A stretch of 9,780 bases of DNA from positions 1-9,780 of the forward strand of contig JAJYNP010000353.1 of the NCBI GenBank assembly GCA_021786265.1. The letters are read 5' to 3'. The position numbers and the translations under genes were made by a program. The notes under the pieces were generated by a model. The model had not been told where the DNA came from, made no database searches, and saw nothing but the letters and a program-made list of their open reading frames with translations. This DNA is from Chloroflexota bacterium. Lineage in GTDB: Bacteria; Chloroflexota; Limnocylindria; Limnocylindrales; CSP1-4. Positions 1 to 6,885 of this stretch are shown one piece after another. Each line of letters opens with the position of its first letter. Position 1 is the first letter of the stretch.

Positions 1-592
1 CCTCAGCGCGATGAGCCACGCCGAGGTGCGTGAACAATCGCCTCAGGCTGGCCTTCACGCTCGCCTCGGGCACCCCGAGACGGGCGGCGATCGCGGCGTT
101 CGTCATGCCGTCTGCAATCATCTGCGCGAGGTTGCGTTCGTCGTCGCGCATCCCGGCCGCCATCATGGCGCGGGCCGCCGTGGTCGACAGGCGCCGTGCG
201 ACCTCCGCATCGACGATGGCCTCGGACTGCGCCGAGGCTTTCACGGCCCGGATGAGCGCACGGCCGCTGGATCGCTTGAGCAGGAACCCGGCAGCACCGA
301 GCGACAGAGCTTCGGCTGCCGCGTGCACGTCGCAGTACGCGCTCAGCACCAGGACCCGAGTCGACGGACGGCGTTCGATGATCTGCCGGCAGGCGTCCAA
401 GCCGCTGTGCGTTCCGAGGCGCAGATCCAGGACGACCACGTCCGGCGCCAGATCGTCAGCCAGGGTGACCGCTTCCCCCGCGTCCTCGGCCTCGCCGACG
501 ACCAGCACGCGATCGACGCCTGAGAGGAGCGCGCGCAGGCCGGCCCGCACGACCTCGTAGTCATCGACAATCAGGACGCGGATAGGCAGCAC
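1..592 (-). CDS. NarL/LuxR-family response regulator (3' end cut by window edge)
   Basis: DNA-binding partner of the adjacent sensor kinase. About 197 residues are visible. The N-terminal half is a receiver domain: acidic pair D10-D11 (LIVDDYEVVRAGL), predicted phosphoacceptor D56 (VVVLDLRLG), switch serine S84 (VLVLSAY) and conserved lysine K106 (GAAGFLLKR). The C-terminal part is a LuxR-type helix-turn-helix (MIADGMTNAAIAARLGV, then SVKASLRRLFTHLGV). The usual LTxRE lead-in of this domain is degenerate (MRDDERN). Compared with the usual 200-215 residues, only a few C-terminal residues should be missing beyond position 1. I chose a GTG start at 592 because it places the conserved IRVLIVDD strand at the N-terminus and has a GGAG about 10 nt upstream. 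This start overlaps the kinase 3' end by 22 nt, which suggests translational coupling. The likely target is the divergent promoter region at 1711-2066, by inference from position. Confidence 0.9.
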   Translation of the reverse strand, partial: MLPIRVLIVDDYEVVRAGLRALLSGVDRVLVVGEAEDAGEAVTLADDLAPDVVVLDLRLGTHSGLDACRQIIERRPSTRVLVLSAYCDVHAAAEALSLGAAGFLLKRSSGRALIRAVKASAQSEAIVDAEVARRLSTTAARAMMAAGMRDDERNLAQMIADGMTNAAIAARLGVPEASVKASLRRLFTHLGVAHRAE

Positions 593-1710
593 GTGTGACC
601 GGCTCCGTCACTGGTGTACTCAAGACTGGCGGCCCTCGGGACGAGAGGACCGGCGACGTCGATCCGTGTTCCGCGACCGATCTCGGACGACACCTGGAAA
701 GCACACGCAAGGTCGGCTGCGCGGGCCTCCATGATCTGCAATCCATGGCCTCCACGGGCGGTCTCCCCGCAGAACCCCACACCGTCATCGTGGATGCGCA
801 GTGCGACGCGCTGCCACGTGATGTCCAGGCACACCGTGACCCGGCTGGCGTGGCTGTGGCGCCTGACGTTGCTGAGCGCCTCCTGGACGATCCCCAGGAG
901 CGTCCGCCGCGCGTCCGCCGTCAGCCGGATGCTCGGGTCGACCGTCACGTCGATCTCGGCGTCGATTCCGGCGGCTGCCGTCTCCGCCGCAGCCTCGTCC
1001 AACCCGGCGCCGAGCTCTGGCACGACTGCGTCGGGTGCCTCAAGCGTGTCGAGGTAGTGGCGCGTATCGTCGATCGCCCGGGAGATCTCTCGGTCCCATC
1101 GCCTCAAGGTCCGACGCGCGGCAATCGGAAGCGGGAGCTGCCTGTTCGTCTGGATGTCGAGTGCAACCCCGTAGAGGCGCTGCAGCAGTCCGTCATGCAA
1201 CTCCGCCATGATGCGCGTCCGCTCCGTGTTGGCGGCACAGGCGCATCGCCCTCCCGGCCCCCCCGCCAGCAGCGCGCCCGCGAGCAGCGCGATCGTGTGT
1301 GCCGCTTCGGCGCCTGCCGTGGTGGGGCCGACGGTGGTTCCGTGGGTGGGCCCCGCGGTCTCGAAGAGCACGAGCTCGCCCAGGCTGGCTGCCTTCGGGT
1401 TCGCCGCGAGAGCGAAGGTGACCGCCGGGCGCATCGGTGCATCTCCCGGCGGGAAGCCGAGCGCCTCGGCAGGGAGCCACCGGTGGCGCGTCGCCGCAGA
1501 TGTCACCAGGCGGCCCAGTGACGGATCGACGGGGCCGTCCTGCCCGGACGCGACAACGTGGAAGCTGCCCTCGAGCCCATGCATCACCACCACGCAGGGT
1601 GCGCCCGCGAGCCGGGCGCCCCACGCGGCGGCACTCTCGAGGAGCCGCAACCCTGAGTCTGCTGTTGCGAGCTCGGCGACGGCGGCGGTGATGGCGTCAC
1701 AGGCGTCCAT
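571..1710 (-). CDS. Cytosolic NarX/DegS-type sensor histidine kinase (HisKA_3 + HATPase)
   Basis: Predicted to autophosphorylate and pass phosphate to the overlapping response regulator. It has 379 residues from the ATG at 1710. That start has GAGGG 4 nt upstream; the reading frame stays open to 2013, but the extra part is Arg/Pro/Gly-rich with no family similarity. Residues 1-150 have no membrane segment and look like a GAF-type sensory module, an assignment by size and composition only. The dimerisation and phosphotransfer helix carries the H-box ELHDGLLQRL with H172. The ATPase domain follows: N-box QEALSN with N281, G1 box DDGVGF (308-313), G2 GGHGLQIMEARA (about 321-332) and G3 GRGT (345-348). 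Two cysteines (C156-A-C158) sit just before the H-box helix, and a Cys-Cys pair (374-375) lies near the C-terminus. Since it has no membrane anchor, it should sense an intracellular signal; which one cannot be read. Confidence 0.9.
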   Translation of the reverse strand: MDACDAITAAVAELATADSGLRLLESAAAWGARLAGAPCVVVMHGLEGSFHVVASGQDGPVDPSLGRLVTSAATRHRWLPAEALGFPPGDAPMRPAVTFALAANPKAASLGELVLFETAGPTHGTTVGPTTAGAEAAHTIALLAGALLAGGPGGRCACAANTERTRIMAELHDGLLQRLYGVALDIQTNRQLPLPIAARRTLRRWDREISRAIDDTRHYLDTLEAPDAVVPELGAGLDEAAAETAAAGIDAEIDVTVDPSIRLTADARRTLLGIVQEALSNVRRHSHASRVTVCLDITWQRVALRIHDDGVGFCGETARGGHGLQIMEARAADLACAFQVSSEIGRGTRIDVAGPLVPRAASLEYTSDGAGHTCCLSAS

Positions 1711-1714
1711 GAAA

Positions 1715-1719
1715 CCCTC
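1715..1719 (-). promoter_or_regulatory. Ribosome binding site of the sensor kinase
   Basis: On the minus strand GAGGG lies 4 nt before the ATG at 1710. This favours 1710 as the start over the upstream in-frame codons reaching to 2013. Confidence 0.6.
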
Positions 1720-1888
1720 GTGGAGCCCGAGCCCACCATGACGCGGCCGTTCCTCGATCCGTGCAGTGCGCCGGCCGGCGGCGCCGGGCGTCCAATACGG
1801 AAGAAGGGTATCCGGAGGTCCGTCGTCCCCCGCTAGGGCCAGATGGCTCACCCTCTGCTGTGTCAGGCAACCCCCCGCCAGAAGAGGG

Positions 1889-1921
1889 CCATTCGGGCGA
1901 CCGACCCGCCCACTCCAATGG
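1889..1921. repeat. Imperfect two-part dyad in the divergent promoter region
   Basis: Outer arms CCATT (1889-1893) and AATGG (1917-1921) enclose inner arms GGGCG (1895-1899) and CGCCC (1907-1911) around a 7-nt centre. It could be an operator or a leader hairpin. Short GC-rich arms arise easily by chance here, so the role is unproven. Confidence 0.35.
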
Positions 1922-1976
1922 GCTGATCGTCGCTGCGTCGCGCGGCGTGCGGAACGGGAACATCCGCGTGGACGTG

Positions 1977-1991
1977 CCACCGAGAGGGTGG
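1977..1991. repeat. Short hairpin/dyad upstream of the operon
   Basis: CCACC (1977-1981) and GGTGG (1987-1991) are complementary around GAGAG. It is a 5-bp stem only, of unknown function. Confidence 0.25.
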
Positions 1992-2012
1992 TCGCGGGCT
2001 CTGTCCTGTGCA

Positions 2013-2028
2013 CGCGCTCGACAGCGCG
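2013..2028. repeat. 6-bp stem with CGAC loop in the leader of the oxidoreductase gene
   Basis: CGCGCT (2013-2018) pairs perfectly with AGCGCG (2023-2028) around CGAC, 38 nt before the ATG at 2067. It could be a leader RNA hairpin or a regulator half-site pair. No consensus was recognised. Confidence 0.35.
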
Positions 2029-2054
2029 AGGACGTCGACCGGCCGCGGAGTGTC

Positions 2055-2060
2055 GAGAGG
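2055..2060 (+). promoter_or_regulatory. Ribosome binding site of the catalytic subunit
   Basis: GAGAGG lies 6 nt before the ATG at 2067. It fixes the start immediately ahead of the Tat signal and argues against the in-frame ATG at 1761, which would bury the signal peptide behind about 100 unrelated residues. Confidence 0.75.
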
Positions 2061-2066
2061 TGCCCC

Positions 2067-4583
2067 ATGGGAGACGAAGACCTTTCGCTGGTGAACCGGA
2101 AGATGCGGCGCCGAACGTTCCTCAAGGGCGCAGCCGTCACCGGCGCCACCCTTGCCCTGACGAGTGGCGGCGTGGCGCTGGCCGGGCGGCGCACGCTGGG
2201 CGGCCTCGAGGAGGGGACGCCGGCCGTGCCGGCGACCTCGCCGGACCAGGTCTTCAACGCCGTCTGCTCGCCCAACTGCTGGATGGGCTGCCGGATCGAG
2301 GCCCACGTCCGCAACGGGCGGTTGGTCAAGACGGCCATGAACCCGTTTCCGGAGCCACGCTACAACCGGATCTGCCTGCGCGGCCTGAGCCACGCCCAGT
2401 GGGTCTACAACCCCGACCGCATCAAGTTCCCCATGAAGCGAGTTGGGGCACGCGGCGAAGGCAAGTGGCAGCGAATCAGCTGGGACGAGGCCATCAACAC
2501 GATCGCCCAGCGCTTGATGGAGATCCGGGACAAGTACGGCTCGAAGGCGTTCGGCTTCTTTCCCGGGAGCGGCAACTACGGTGCGGTCAACGGCGGGTAC
2601 GGCTACGGCCTCAACGTCTTCATGAACCTGTTCGAGGCGACAAGTGTCGGGCTCGCGGTCGATACGGCGATGCCTCTCGGCCAGACCCAGGTGGGCACGA
2701 TGTCCGGATTCGTCGGCGGCAACGAGCCGCTCGACATGAGCAACGCCGGCCTGATCATCGCCTGGGGCTCAAACATGACGGAGAGCCAGATCCACAACTG
2801 GCACTTCGCGGCCGATGCGAAGGACGGCGGCGCCAAGCTCGTCGTCATCGACCCGAACTACTCGATCCTGGCCTCGAAGGCCGATCGGTGGATCGCCCCG
2901 CGGCCGGGGTCAGACCCTGCCCTTGGCCTCTCCATCCTCAACGTCATCATCACCGAGAAGCTCTACAACGCACCCTTCATGAGGGATCACACCACGCTTC
3001 CATTCCTGGTCAAGAGCACGGACGGGACGTTCGCGCGCGCGGCCGACGGCAAGACCCAGCTCGTCTGGGACAAGGCGACCAACTCCGCGGTCCCGTTCAG
3101 CCAATCCAGCGATCCCGCGTTCGAGGGGAGTTACGTCGTCGACGGGGTGAGCGTGAAGCCCGCCTTCCAGCTCCTGGCGGATCGGGTGGGGGACTGGAGT
3201 CCGGAGGCGGCGCAGGCGTACACGCAGGTCAACCCCGACGACGTCCGCTGGCTCGCTCGCCAGTACGCGGCGACCCGCAAGACGTTCGTCTATCCGGGGT
3301 TTGGGATCGACCGCTGGGAGAACGCCCACCAGAACGGACGCACCATCGGGACGATGGTCGCCCTGACCGGCAACATCGGTGAGCCGGGCGCGGGGACAGG
3401 CGCGATGGGTGGAGCGGCCTTCTTCCTCGTCTTCTACGGTGCCTACGGGCTCTTCGCCCCGACCGGGACGTTCGCCGCGTCGCTGAACGGCTGGATGGCC
3501 TACGACGCCATCGATACCGGCAAGACGAAGATGCTCGTTCCACTCGACGGCACGAATCCGGCGAAGGGTGTGACCAGGGAACCGGTCGAAGTCCCCTGGC
3601 CCCTGAAGGCGCTCTGGTTCACCCAGATCAACATCAGCAACCTCCAGGAAAGCAACCGCTTCATCAGCCTGCTCAAGGACGAAAACAAGCTCGAGTTCGT
3701 CGTCGTCACCGACAGCCTTCCGACCGACACCGTCCGCTACGCCGATATCGTCCTGCCCGGCACGCACTGGCTCGAGAACGACGACCTTGTCGGCGGCCTC
3801 CATCCGTACATGTTCCGCCACGAGCGAGCGATCGAGCCGCAATGGGAGGCGCGGTCGGACTACGACATCTTCAAGGCTCTCGCCGGCAAGTTCGGCTGGG
3901 AGCAGCACTTCGCGGGGGATCAGAAACAGGTCGCCGAGAACGTCGTCGTGGGGCTGGGCAAACTCCTCGGCGCTTCGGCCGACGCGGTGCTCGAATCGTA
4001 TCGAACGACCGGCGCAGCCCGGTTCTCACCTCCCGACTTCGTGAGCAACGCGGACTTGAAGTTCCCGACGCCGACCGGCAGGTTGGAGCCCTACTCCGAG
4101 CGCGTCGTCGTGAACTACCCGTACTCCGGTTGGATCCCGACCTCAACCGGCGAGGATCCGCTCCCCGCCTGGGAGGCGCCGGGCGAGGCCTGGCACGAGA
4201 ACGTCCTGGCCCAGAAATACCCGCTCGCGTACATGCAGGAGCACTCGCGCTTCCGCGTCCACACCACCTATTGGGACCAGCCCTGGCTGCGTGAGCTCAA
4301 CCCGGAGCCCTACGTGGAGATCAACCCGCAGGACGCCCGACCGCGAGGCATCAGCCACGGCGACTACGTGGAGATCTTCAACGACCGGGGCACAACAGTG
4401 GCCAAGGCGCGCGTGACCGGGCGCATCCGGCCCGGCATGGTCAACCTCCCCAAGGGGTGGCAGCGGCACCAGACGAAGAACGACTCCGGTTACTCGGATC
4501 TCACCAAGAACTGGACCAACCGGCTCTCGGCCAACGGCGCGTATTTCGACGCCCTCGTCGACGTACGCAAGGTGACGCTCTAG
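2067..4583 (+). CDS. Tat-exported DmsA-like molybdopterin oxidoreductase, catalytic subunit
   Basis: Catalytic subunit of a complex iron-sulfur molybdoenzyme, 838 residues, close to the usual 800-850 for DmsA-like proteins. A twin-arginine signal (RRRTFLK, residues 14-20) and hydrophobic stretch predict export of the folded enzyme. A [4Fe-4S] site follows as C67-x3-C71-x3-C75 with the fourth cysteine C103, the DmsA-like spacing. The Mo/W-bis-MGD fold is shown by RISWDEAI (137-144), IIAWGSN (230-236), VVIDPNY (259-265), the ADIVLPGTHWLE block (559-570), FPTPTGR (666-672) and the dinucleotide-binding C-terminus (RGISHGDYVEIFNDRG, 760-775). By rough alignment, the molybdenum ligand region is VDTA, with D199 or T200 where DmsA has serine; cysteine or selenocysteine is not evident there. 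It lies first in an operon with iron-sulfur and NrfD-like subunits. Sulfoxide, N-oxide, chlorine-oxyanion or another substrate are all possible; the family call is firm, the substrate is not. Confidence 0.93.
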   Translation: MGDEDLSLVNRKMRRRTFLKGAAVTGATLALTSGGVALAGRRTLGGLEEGTPAVPATSPDQVFNAVCSPNCWMGCRIEAHVRNGRLVKTAMNPFPEPRYNRICLRGLSHAQWVYNPDRIKFPMKRVGARGEGKWQRISWDEAINTIAQRLMEIRDKYGSKAFGFFPGSGNYGAVNGGYGYGLNVFMNLFEATSVGLAVDTAMPLGQTQVGTMSGFVGGNEPLDMSNAGLIIAWGSNMTESQIHNWHFAADAKDGGAKLVVIDPNYSILASKADRWIAPRPGSDPALGLSILNVIITEKLYNAPFMRDHTTLPFLVKSTDGTFARAADGKTQLVWDKATNSAVPFSQSSDPAFEGSYVVDGVSVKPAFQLLADRVGDWSPEAAQAYTQVNPDDVRWLARQYAATRKTFVYPGFGIDRWENAHQNGRTIGTMVALTGNIGEPGAGTGAMGGAAFFLVFYGAYGLFAPTGTFAASLNGWMAYDAIDTGKTKMLVPLDGTNPAKGVTREPVEVPWPLKALWFTQINISNLQESNRFISLLKDENKLEFVVVTDSLPTDTVRYADIVLPGTHWLENDDLVGGLHPYMFRHERAIEPQWEARSDYDIFKALAGKFGWEQHFAGDQKQVAENVVVGLGKLLGASADAVLESYRTTGAARFSPPDFVSNADLKFPTPTGRLEPYSERVVVNYPYSGWIPTSTGEDPLPAWEAPGEAWHENVLAQKYPLAYMQEHSRFRVHTTYWDQPWLRELNPEPYVEINPQDARPRGISHGDYVEIFNDRGTTVAKARVTGRIRPGMVNLPKGWQRHQTKNDSGYSDLTKNWTNRLSANGAYFDALVDVRKVTL

Positions 4584-4587
4584 GAGG
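4583..4587 (+). promoter_or_regulatory. Ribosome binding site that decides the iron-sulfur subunit start
   Basis: GGAGG begins on the last base of the upstream TAG stop. It directly abuts the ATG at 4588 and is too close to the GTG at 4591, but is 6 nt before the ATG at 4594. I therefore took 4594 as the start. The overlap of stop and ribosome site implies coupled translation with the catalytic subunit. Confidence 0.75.
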
Positions 4588-4593
4588 ATGGTG

Positions 4594-5478
4594 ATGGACA
4601 CACACGAGAGCGCCACGATGGCCACGATGGCGGCCTCGACCGGCACCGGCGCGAAGCGCTGGGGCATGGTGATCAACCTCGACCGGTGCATCGGGTGCTG
4701 GACCTGTGCGGTCGCCTGCAAGTCGAACAACGATGTCGGCGAAGGACTCTGGTGGAACCGGATCCTGACCCTGGGCAGCGGCCAGATGGACGTGCCGGTG
4801 GGGGAGTACCCGAACCTGACGCTCGCCTATCAACCCACCAGCTGCATGCACTGTGACAACCCGCCGTGCGTCAAGGTCTGCCCCGTCAGCGCGACGTTCA
4901 AGCGCGAGGACGGGATCGTCATGATCGACTACGACCGCTGCATCGGCTGCCGGTACTGCATGGTCGCCTGTCCGTACAACGTGCGCCAGTTCAACTGGGA
5001 GACCCCCACGCAGATCCCCGCCAACGAGGGCGGCGGGTGGCTGGCCGGCGGGGTGGCCGACCCGAATGCGACGGGCTACCACGTGGGCGACGCGCTCAAG
5101 CCGCCCCGTCCCGTCGGCGTGGTCGAGAAGTGCGACTTCTGCTACCAGCGCGTGGACGCCGGCGAGCAGCCCTTCTGCGTCGAGGTCTGCCCGTCGCGCG
5201 CCCGCTTCTTCGGCGACCTGAACGATCCATCCAGCGAGGTGTCCGACCTCATCCGCTCGCAGCCCACCTTCCGCGTGCTCGAGGAGCTCGGGACGGAACC
5301 AAGCGTCTACTACATCCCGCCGCGCAACCCACCGGCCATTCAGGACCCGTCGCTTGATCCGGAGCGTCGGCAGCTCGAGGGGACGCCTGCGCCGAGTGCC
5401 GCGGCGTGGGCGGGGCAGGCGCCGAGTGTGGATCGACGCGCGGTGGCGCGCGCCGGGTCGAAGTTGGAGGGCGAGTAA
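4594..5478 (+). CDS. DmsB/NrfC-type iron-sulfur electron-transfer subunit, four [4Fe-4S] clusters
   Basis: Carries electrons between the membrane quinone subunit and the molybdenum subunit. It has 294 residues with sixteen cysteines in four ferredoxin-like groups: C32, C35, C38, C42; C84, C87, C92, C96; C116, C119, C122, C126; and C180, C183, C195, C199. No group has the Trp substitution typical of the NarH [3Fe-4S] site, so four [4Fe-4S] clusters are expected. It has no signal peptide; by family precedent it would cross the membrane as a passenger of the Tat-tagged catalytic subunit. The first 22 residues are a loose extension that contains a 9-bp tandem duplication (4612-4629, giving Ala-Thr-Met twice). 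The last 45 or so are Ala/Pro/Arg-rich and probably disordered. The spacing resembles DmsB, NrfC and PsrB, so the family is firm and the exact subtype is not. Confidence 0.93.
   Translation: MDTHESATMATMAASTGTGAKRWGMVINLDRCIGCWTCAVACKSNNDVGEGLWWNRILTLGSGQMDVPVGEYPNLTLAYQPTSCMHCDNPPCVKVCPVSATFKREDGIVMIDYDRCIGCRYCMVACPYNVRQFNWETPTQIPANEGGGWLAGGVADPNATGYHVGDALKPPRPVGVVEKCDFCYQRVDAGEQPFCVEVCPSRARFFGDLNDPSSEVSDLIRSQPTFRVLEELGTEPSVYYIPPRNPPAIQDPSLDPERRQLEGTPAPSAAAWAGQAPSVDRRAVARAGSKLEGE
4612..4629 (+). repeat. 9-bp tandem duplication in the iron-sulfur subunit N-terminus
   Basis: GCCACGATG occurs twice in direct succession (4612-4620, 4621-4629). It adds three residues and extra in-frame ATG codons. 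It lies in the variable leader before the first cluster, so it is probably neutral. Confidence 0.6.
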
Positions 5479-6786
5479 ATGGCCGTTCGGACTGAGCGCC
5501 CGCTGGCGTCCGCCACGGCCCGGCCGGGACCAGCCTTCCTGGGCCTCCTGGCCGTGCTGTTCGTGCTCTTCCTCGGCGGCATGGCCGCCTGGGGCTACCA
5601 GCTCAGCCATGGTCTGATCGTCACCGGCATGCGGGACGTGCAGATCTGGGGGCTGTACATCACCTGTTTCATGCTGTTCGTGGGCCTCTCGGCTGGCGGC
5701 CTCATCGTCGCCTCGGCAGGCACCATGTTCGGCGTCCGCCGGTTGGCCCCGCTGGCCCCGTTGGCCATCTGGACCTCGCTCGTGACGGTGGCGATGGCCG
5801 CGTTCCTCATCCTGCCGGACATGGGCCATCCGGAACGGCTGCTCAACCTCGTGTTCGACGCGCACCTCACTTCACCGCTCGTGTGGGACGTCGCAGTCAT
5901 CGTCCTCTACGGTCTGCTTTCGCTTGTCTACCTCTGGCTGCACCTGCGTCCCACGCTCGCCGCCCAGGGCAACCCCCTTGCATTGACGAGGGGGCCGCTC
6001 GATGCGACTGCCCGCCGTCGCAACGAACGGATCGTCCAGGGCTTGGCGTTCGTGGCGCTGCCGGTAGCCATCGCGGTGCATTCGGTGACGGCGTGGATCT
6101 TCGGCCTCCAGCCCTCGCACCCGTACTGGTCGACCGCGATTCTGGCGCCGTTGTTCATCACCTCGGCCCTCGTCTCGGGCCTCGGGCTGCTGCTGGTGGT
6201 CCTCCTGCTCGCCCGGCGCGCTGGCTTCCTGGATCTCGCCGGCGACACCGTGAGCTGGCTCGCCGGCCTGCTCGGCGTCTTCATCGCGGCCGACCTCTTC
6301 ATGCTGTTCGCCGACTACCTGACCACGATGTTCCCCGGCAACGCCACCGACACCCAGCCCCTGCAACTGCTCCTCTCGGGCCCCTATGCGTGGGTCCTCT
6401 GGGGGGAGATCGTCCTCATGGTCGTCGCCTTTGCTCTCGTGTTCACGCGCCAGATGCGGGAGCGACCGCTGATCGTGGGGACCGCGGGCGCCCTGACCGT
6501 GCTCGCTACCTTTCTGTACCGGTTGGGCATGGTGCTCGCCGGCTTTCGCACTCCGCTGCTCGAGCTCGCCCCGGGCGTCGCGACGGGTCAGGTGACTGCC
6601 ACGACGGTATCGGGCATCCCGACCGCCGCACCCTTCGCCATGGTGAGCACGTATGCGCCCACGTGGGTGGAGTACGCGGTGATCGGCGGCATCCTCGCGC
6701 TCTGGTTGCTGCTGCTCCTGGTCGGGGCCCGCTGGCTTCCCCTGCGCGCGTACGCTGCGCAGGTGGAGGACGAGGAGGGAGCGTAG
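5479..6786 (+). CDS. nrfD: NrfD/PsrC-family membrane subunit (quinone-interacting anchor)
   Basis: Integral membrane subunit that anchors the exported subunits and exchanges electrons with quinone, as in NrfD, PsrC, TtrC and DmsC. It has 435 residues with about ten hydrophobic helices near 19-40, 56-80, 92-113, 136-157, 187-209, 216-245, 258-280, 302-323, 329-352 and 397-417. Family-like segments include GHPERLLNLVFDAHLTSPLVWD (116-137) and the block around HSVTAWIFGLQPSHPYWSTA (201-220), which ends the fifth and starts the sixth helix. It has no haem-binding motif of a cytochrome b anchor, which separates it from the NarI-type gamma subunits of nitrate, chlorate or ethylbenzene enzymes. Its ATG follows the TAA of the iron-sulfur gene with no gap, with GGAGG 8 nt upstream inside that gene, so the two are tightly coupled. 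The acidic tail (VEDEEGA) is probably cytosolic or exposed. Confidence 0.92.
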   Translation: MAVRTERPLASATARPGPAFLGLLAVLFVLFLGGMAAWGYQLSHGLIVTGMRDVQIWGLYITCFMLFVGLSAGGLIVASAGTMFGVRRLAPLAPLAIWTSLVTVAMAAFLILPDMGHPERLLNLVFDAHLTSPLVWDVAVIVLYGLLSLVYLWLHLRPTLAAQGNPLALTRGPLDATARRRNERIVQGLAFVALPVAIAVHSVTAWIFGLQPSHPYWSTAILAPLFITSALVSGLGLLLVVLLLARRAGFLDLAGDTVSWLAGLLGVFIAADLFMLFADYLTTMFPGNATDTQPLQLLLSGPYAWVLWGEIVLMVVAFALVFTRQMRERPLIVGTAGALTVLATFLYRLGMVLAGFRTPLLELAPGVATGQVTATTVSGIPTAAPFAMVSTYAPTWVEYAVIGGILALWLLLLLVGARWLPLRAYAAQVEDEEGA

Positions 6787-6812
6787 CCGACCAGACCGGC
6801 AATACGTGGGAC

Positions 6813-6854
6813 CGTCACGGCCGGCCCGCCCACCCTGGCATCCCGGCCGTGACG
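6813..6854. repeat. Strong 12-bp inverted repeat after the structural genes
   Basis: CGTCACGGCCGG (6813-6824) and CCGGCCGTGACG (6843-6854) are perfect complements around an 18-nt loop, in which GCC (6828-6830) and GGC (6837-6839) could add a short inner stem. It lies in the 99-bp gap between the membrane subunit and moeA. No T-run follows, so it is not a canonical intrinsic terminator. It may end or attenuate transcription, stabilise the upstream mRNA 3' end, or be a DNA-binding site. Confidence 0.7.
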
Positions 6855-6885
6855 TGCATCTTCGCCCTGAGGGGGCCCCGAAGCC

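Larger units (their letters stand above)
1711..2066. promoter_or_regulatory. Divergent intergenic control region between kinase and oxidoreductase operon
   Basis: This 356-bp stretch separates the leftward kinase from the rightward molybdoenzyme operon and must hold both promoters if the operon is not transcribed from elsewhere. Reading frames cross it on both strands, but their translations are Arg/Pro-rich and match nothing I recognise. I could not find convincing -35/-10 pairs, an FNR-like TTGAT-N4-ATCAA site, or a pair of NarL heptamers. Several imperfect dyads are present and are listed separately (1889-1921, 1977-1991, 2013-2028). A GC palindrome cluster lies near 1770-1790. The calling basis is position between divergent genes, not a recognised motif. 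Confidence 0.6.

Noticed and set aside
595..1521. 308-codon plus-strand open frame opposite the kinase
   Set aside because: The minus strand encodes clear H, N, G1, G2 and G3 boxes; the plus translation has no coherent protein features.
1800..1812. AAGGGTA / TACCCTT as a NarL heptamer
   Set aside because: It does not match TACYYMT at the sixth position and no partner heptamer was found at a usual spacing.
1711..2013. In-frame upstream extension of the kinase to 2013
   Set aside because: It is Arg/Ser-rich with no domain, crosses the divergent control region, and a good ribosome site precedes the ATG at 1710.
2018..2056. Three TCGA motifs at about 17-18 bp spacing before the operon start
   Set aside because: TCGA is very common in this GC-rich sequence and the flanks do not match, so a repeat operator is not supported.
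1761..2066. 102-codon upstream in-frame extension of the catalytic subunit from the ATG at 1761
   Set aside because: It would bury the twin-arginine signal; the translation is Arg/Pro-rich without similarity, and GAGAGG 6 nt before the ATG at 2067 marks the real start.
4501..5865. 454-codon open frame on the minus strand, opposite the iron-sulfur and membrane subunit genes
   Set aside because: It is antisense to two genes with unmistakable family motifs; its translation is His/Arg/Asp/Gly-rich with no domain pattern. Long antisense frames are expected at this G+C content.
6813..6870. Intrinsic terminator after the membrane subunit gene
   Set aside because: The hairpin is strong but no run of T follows on either strand, so it is listed as an inverted repeat instead.
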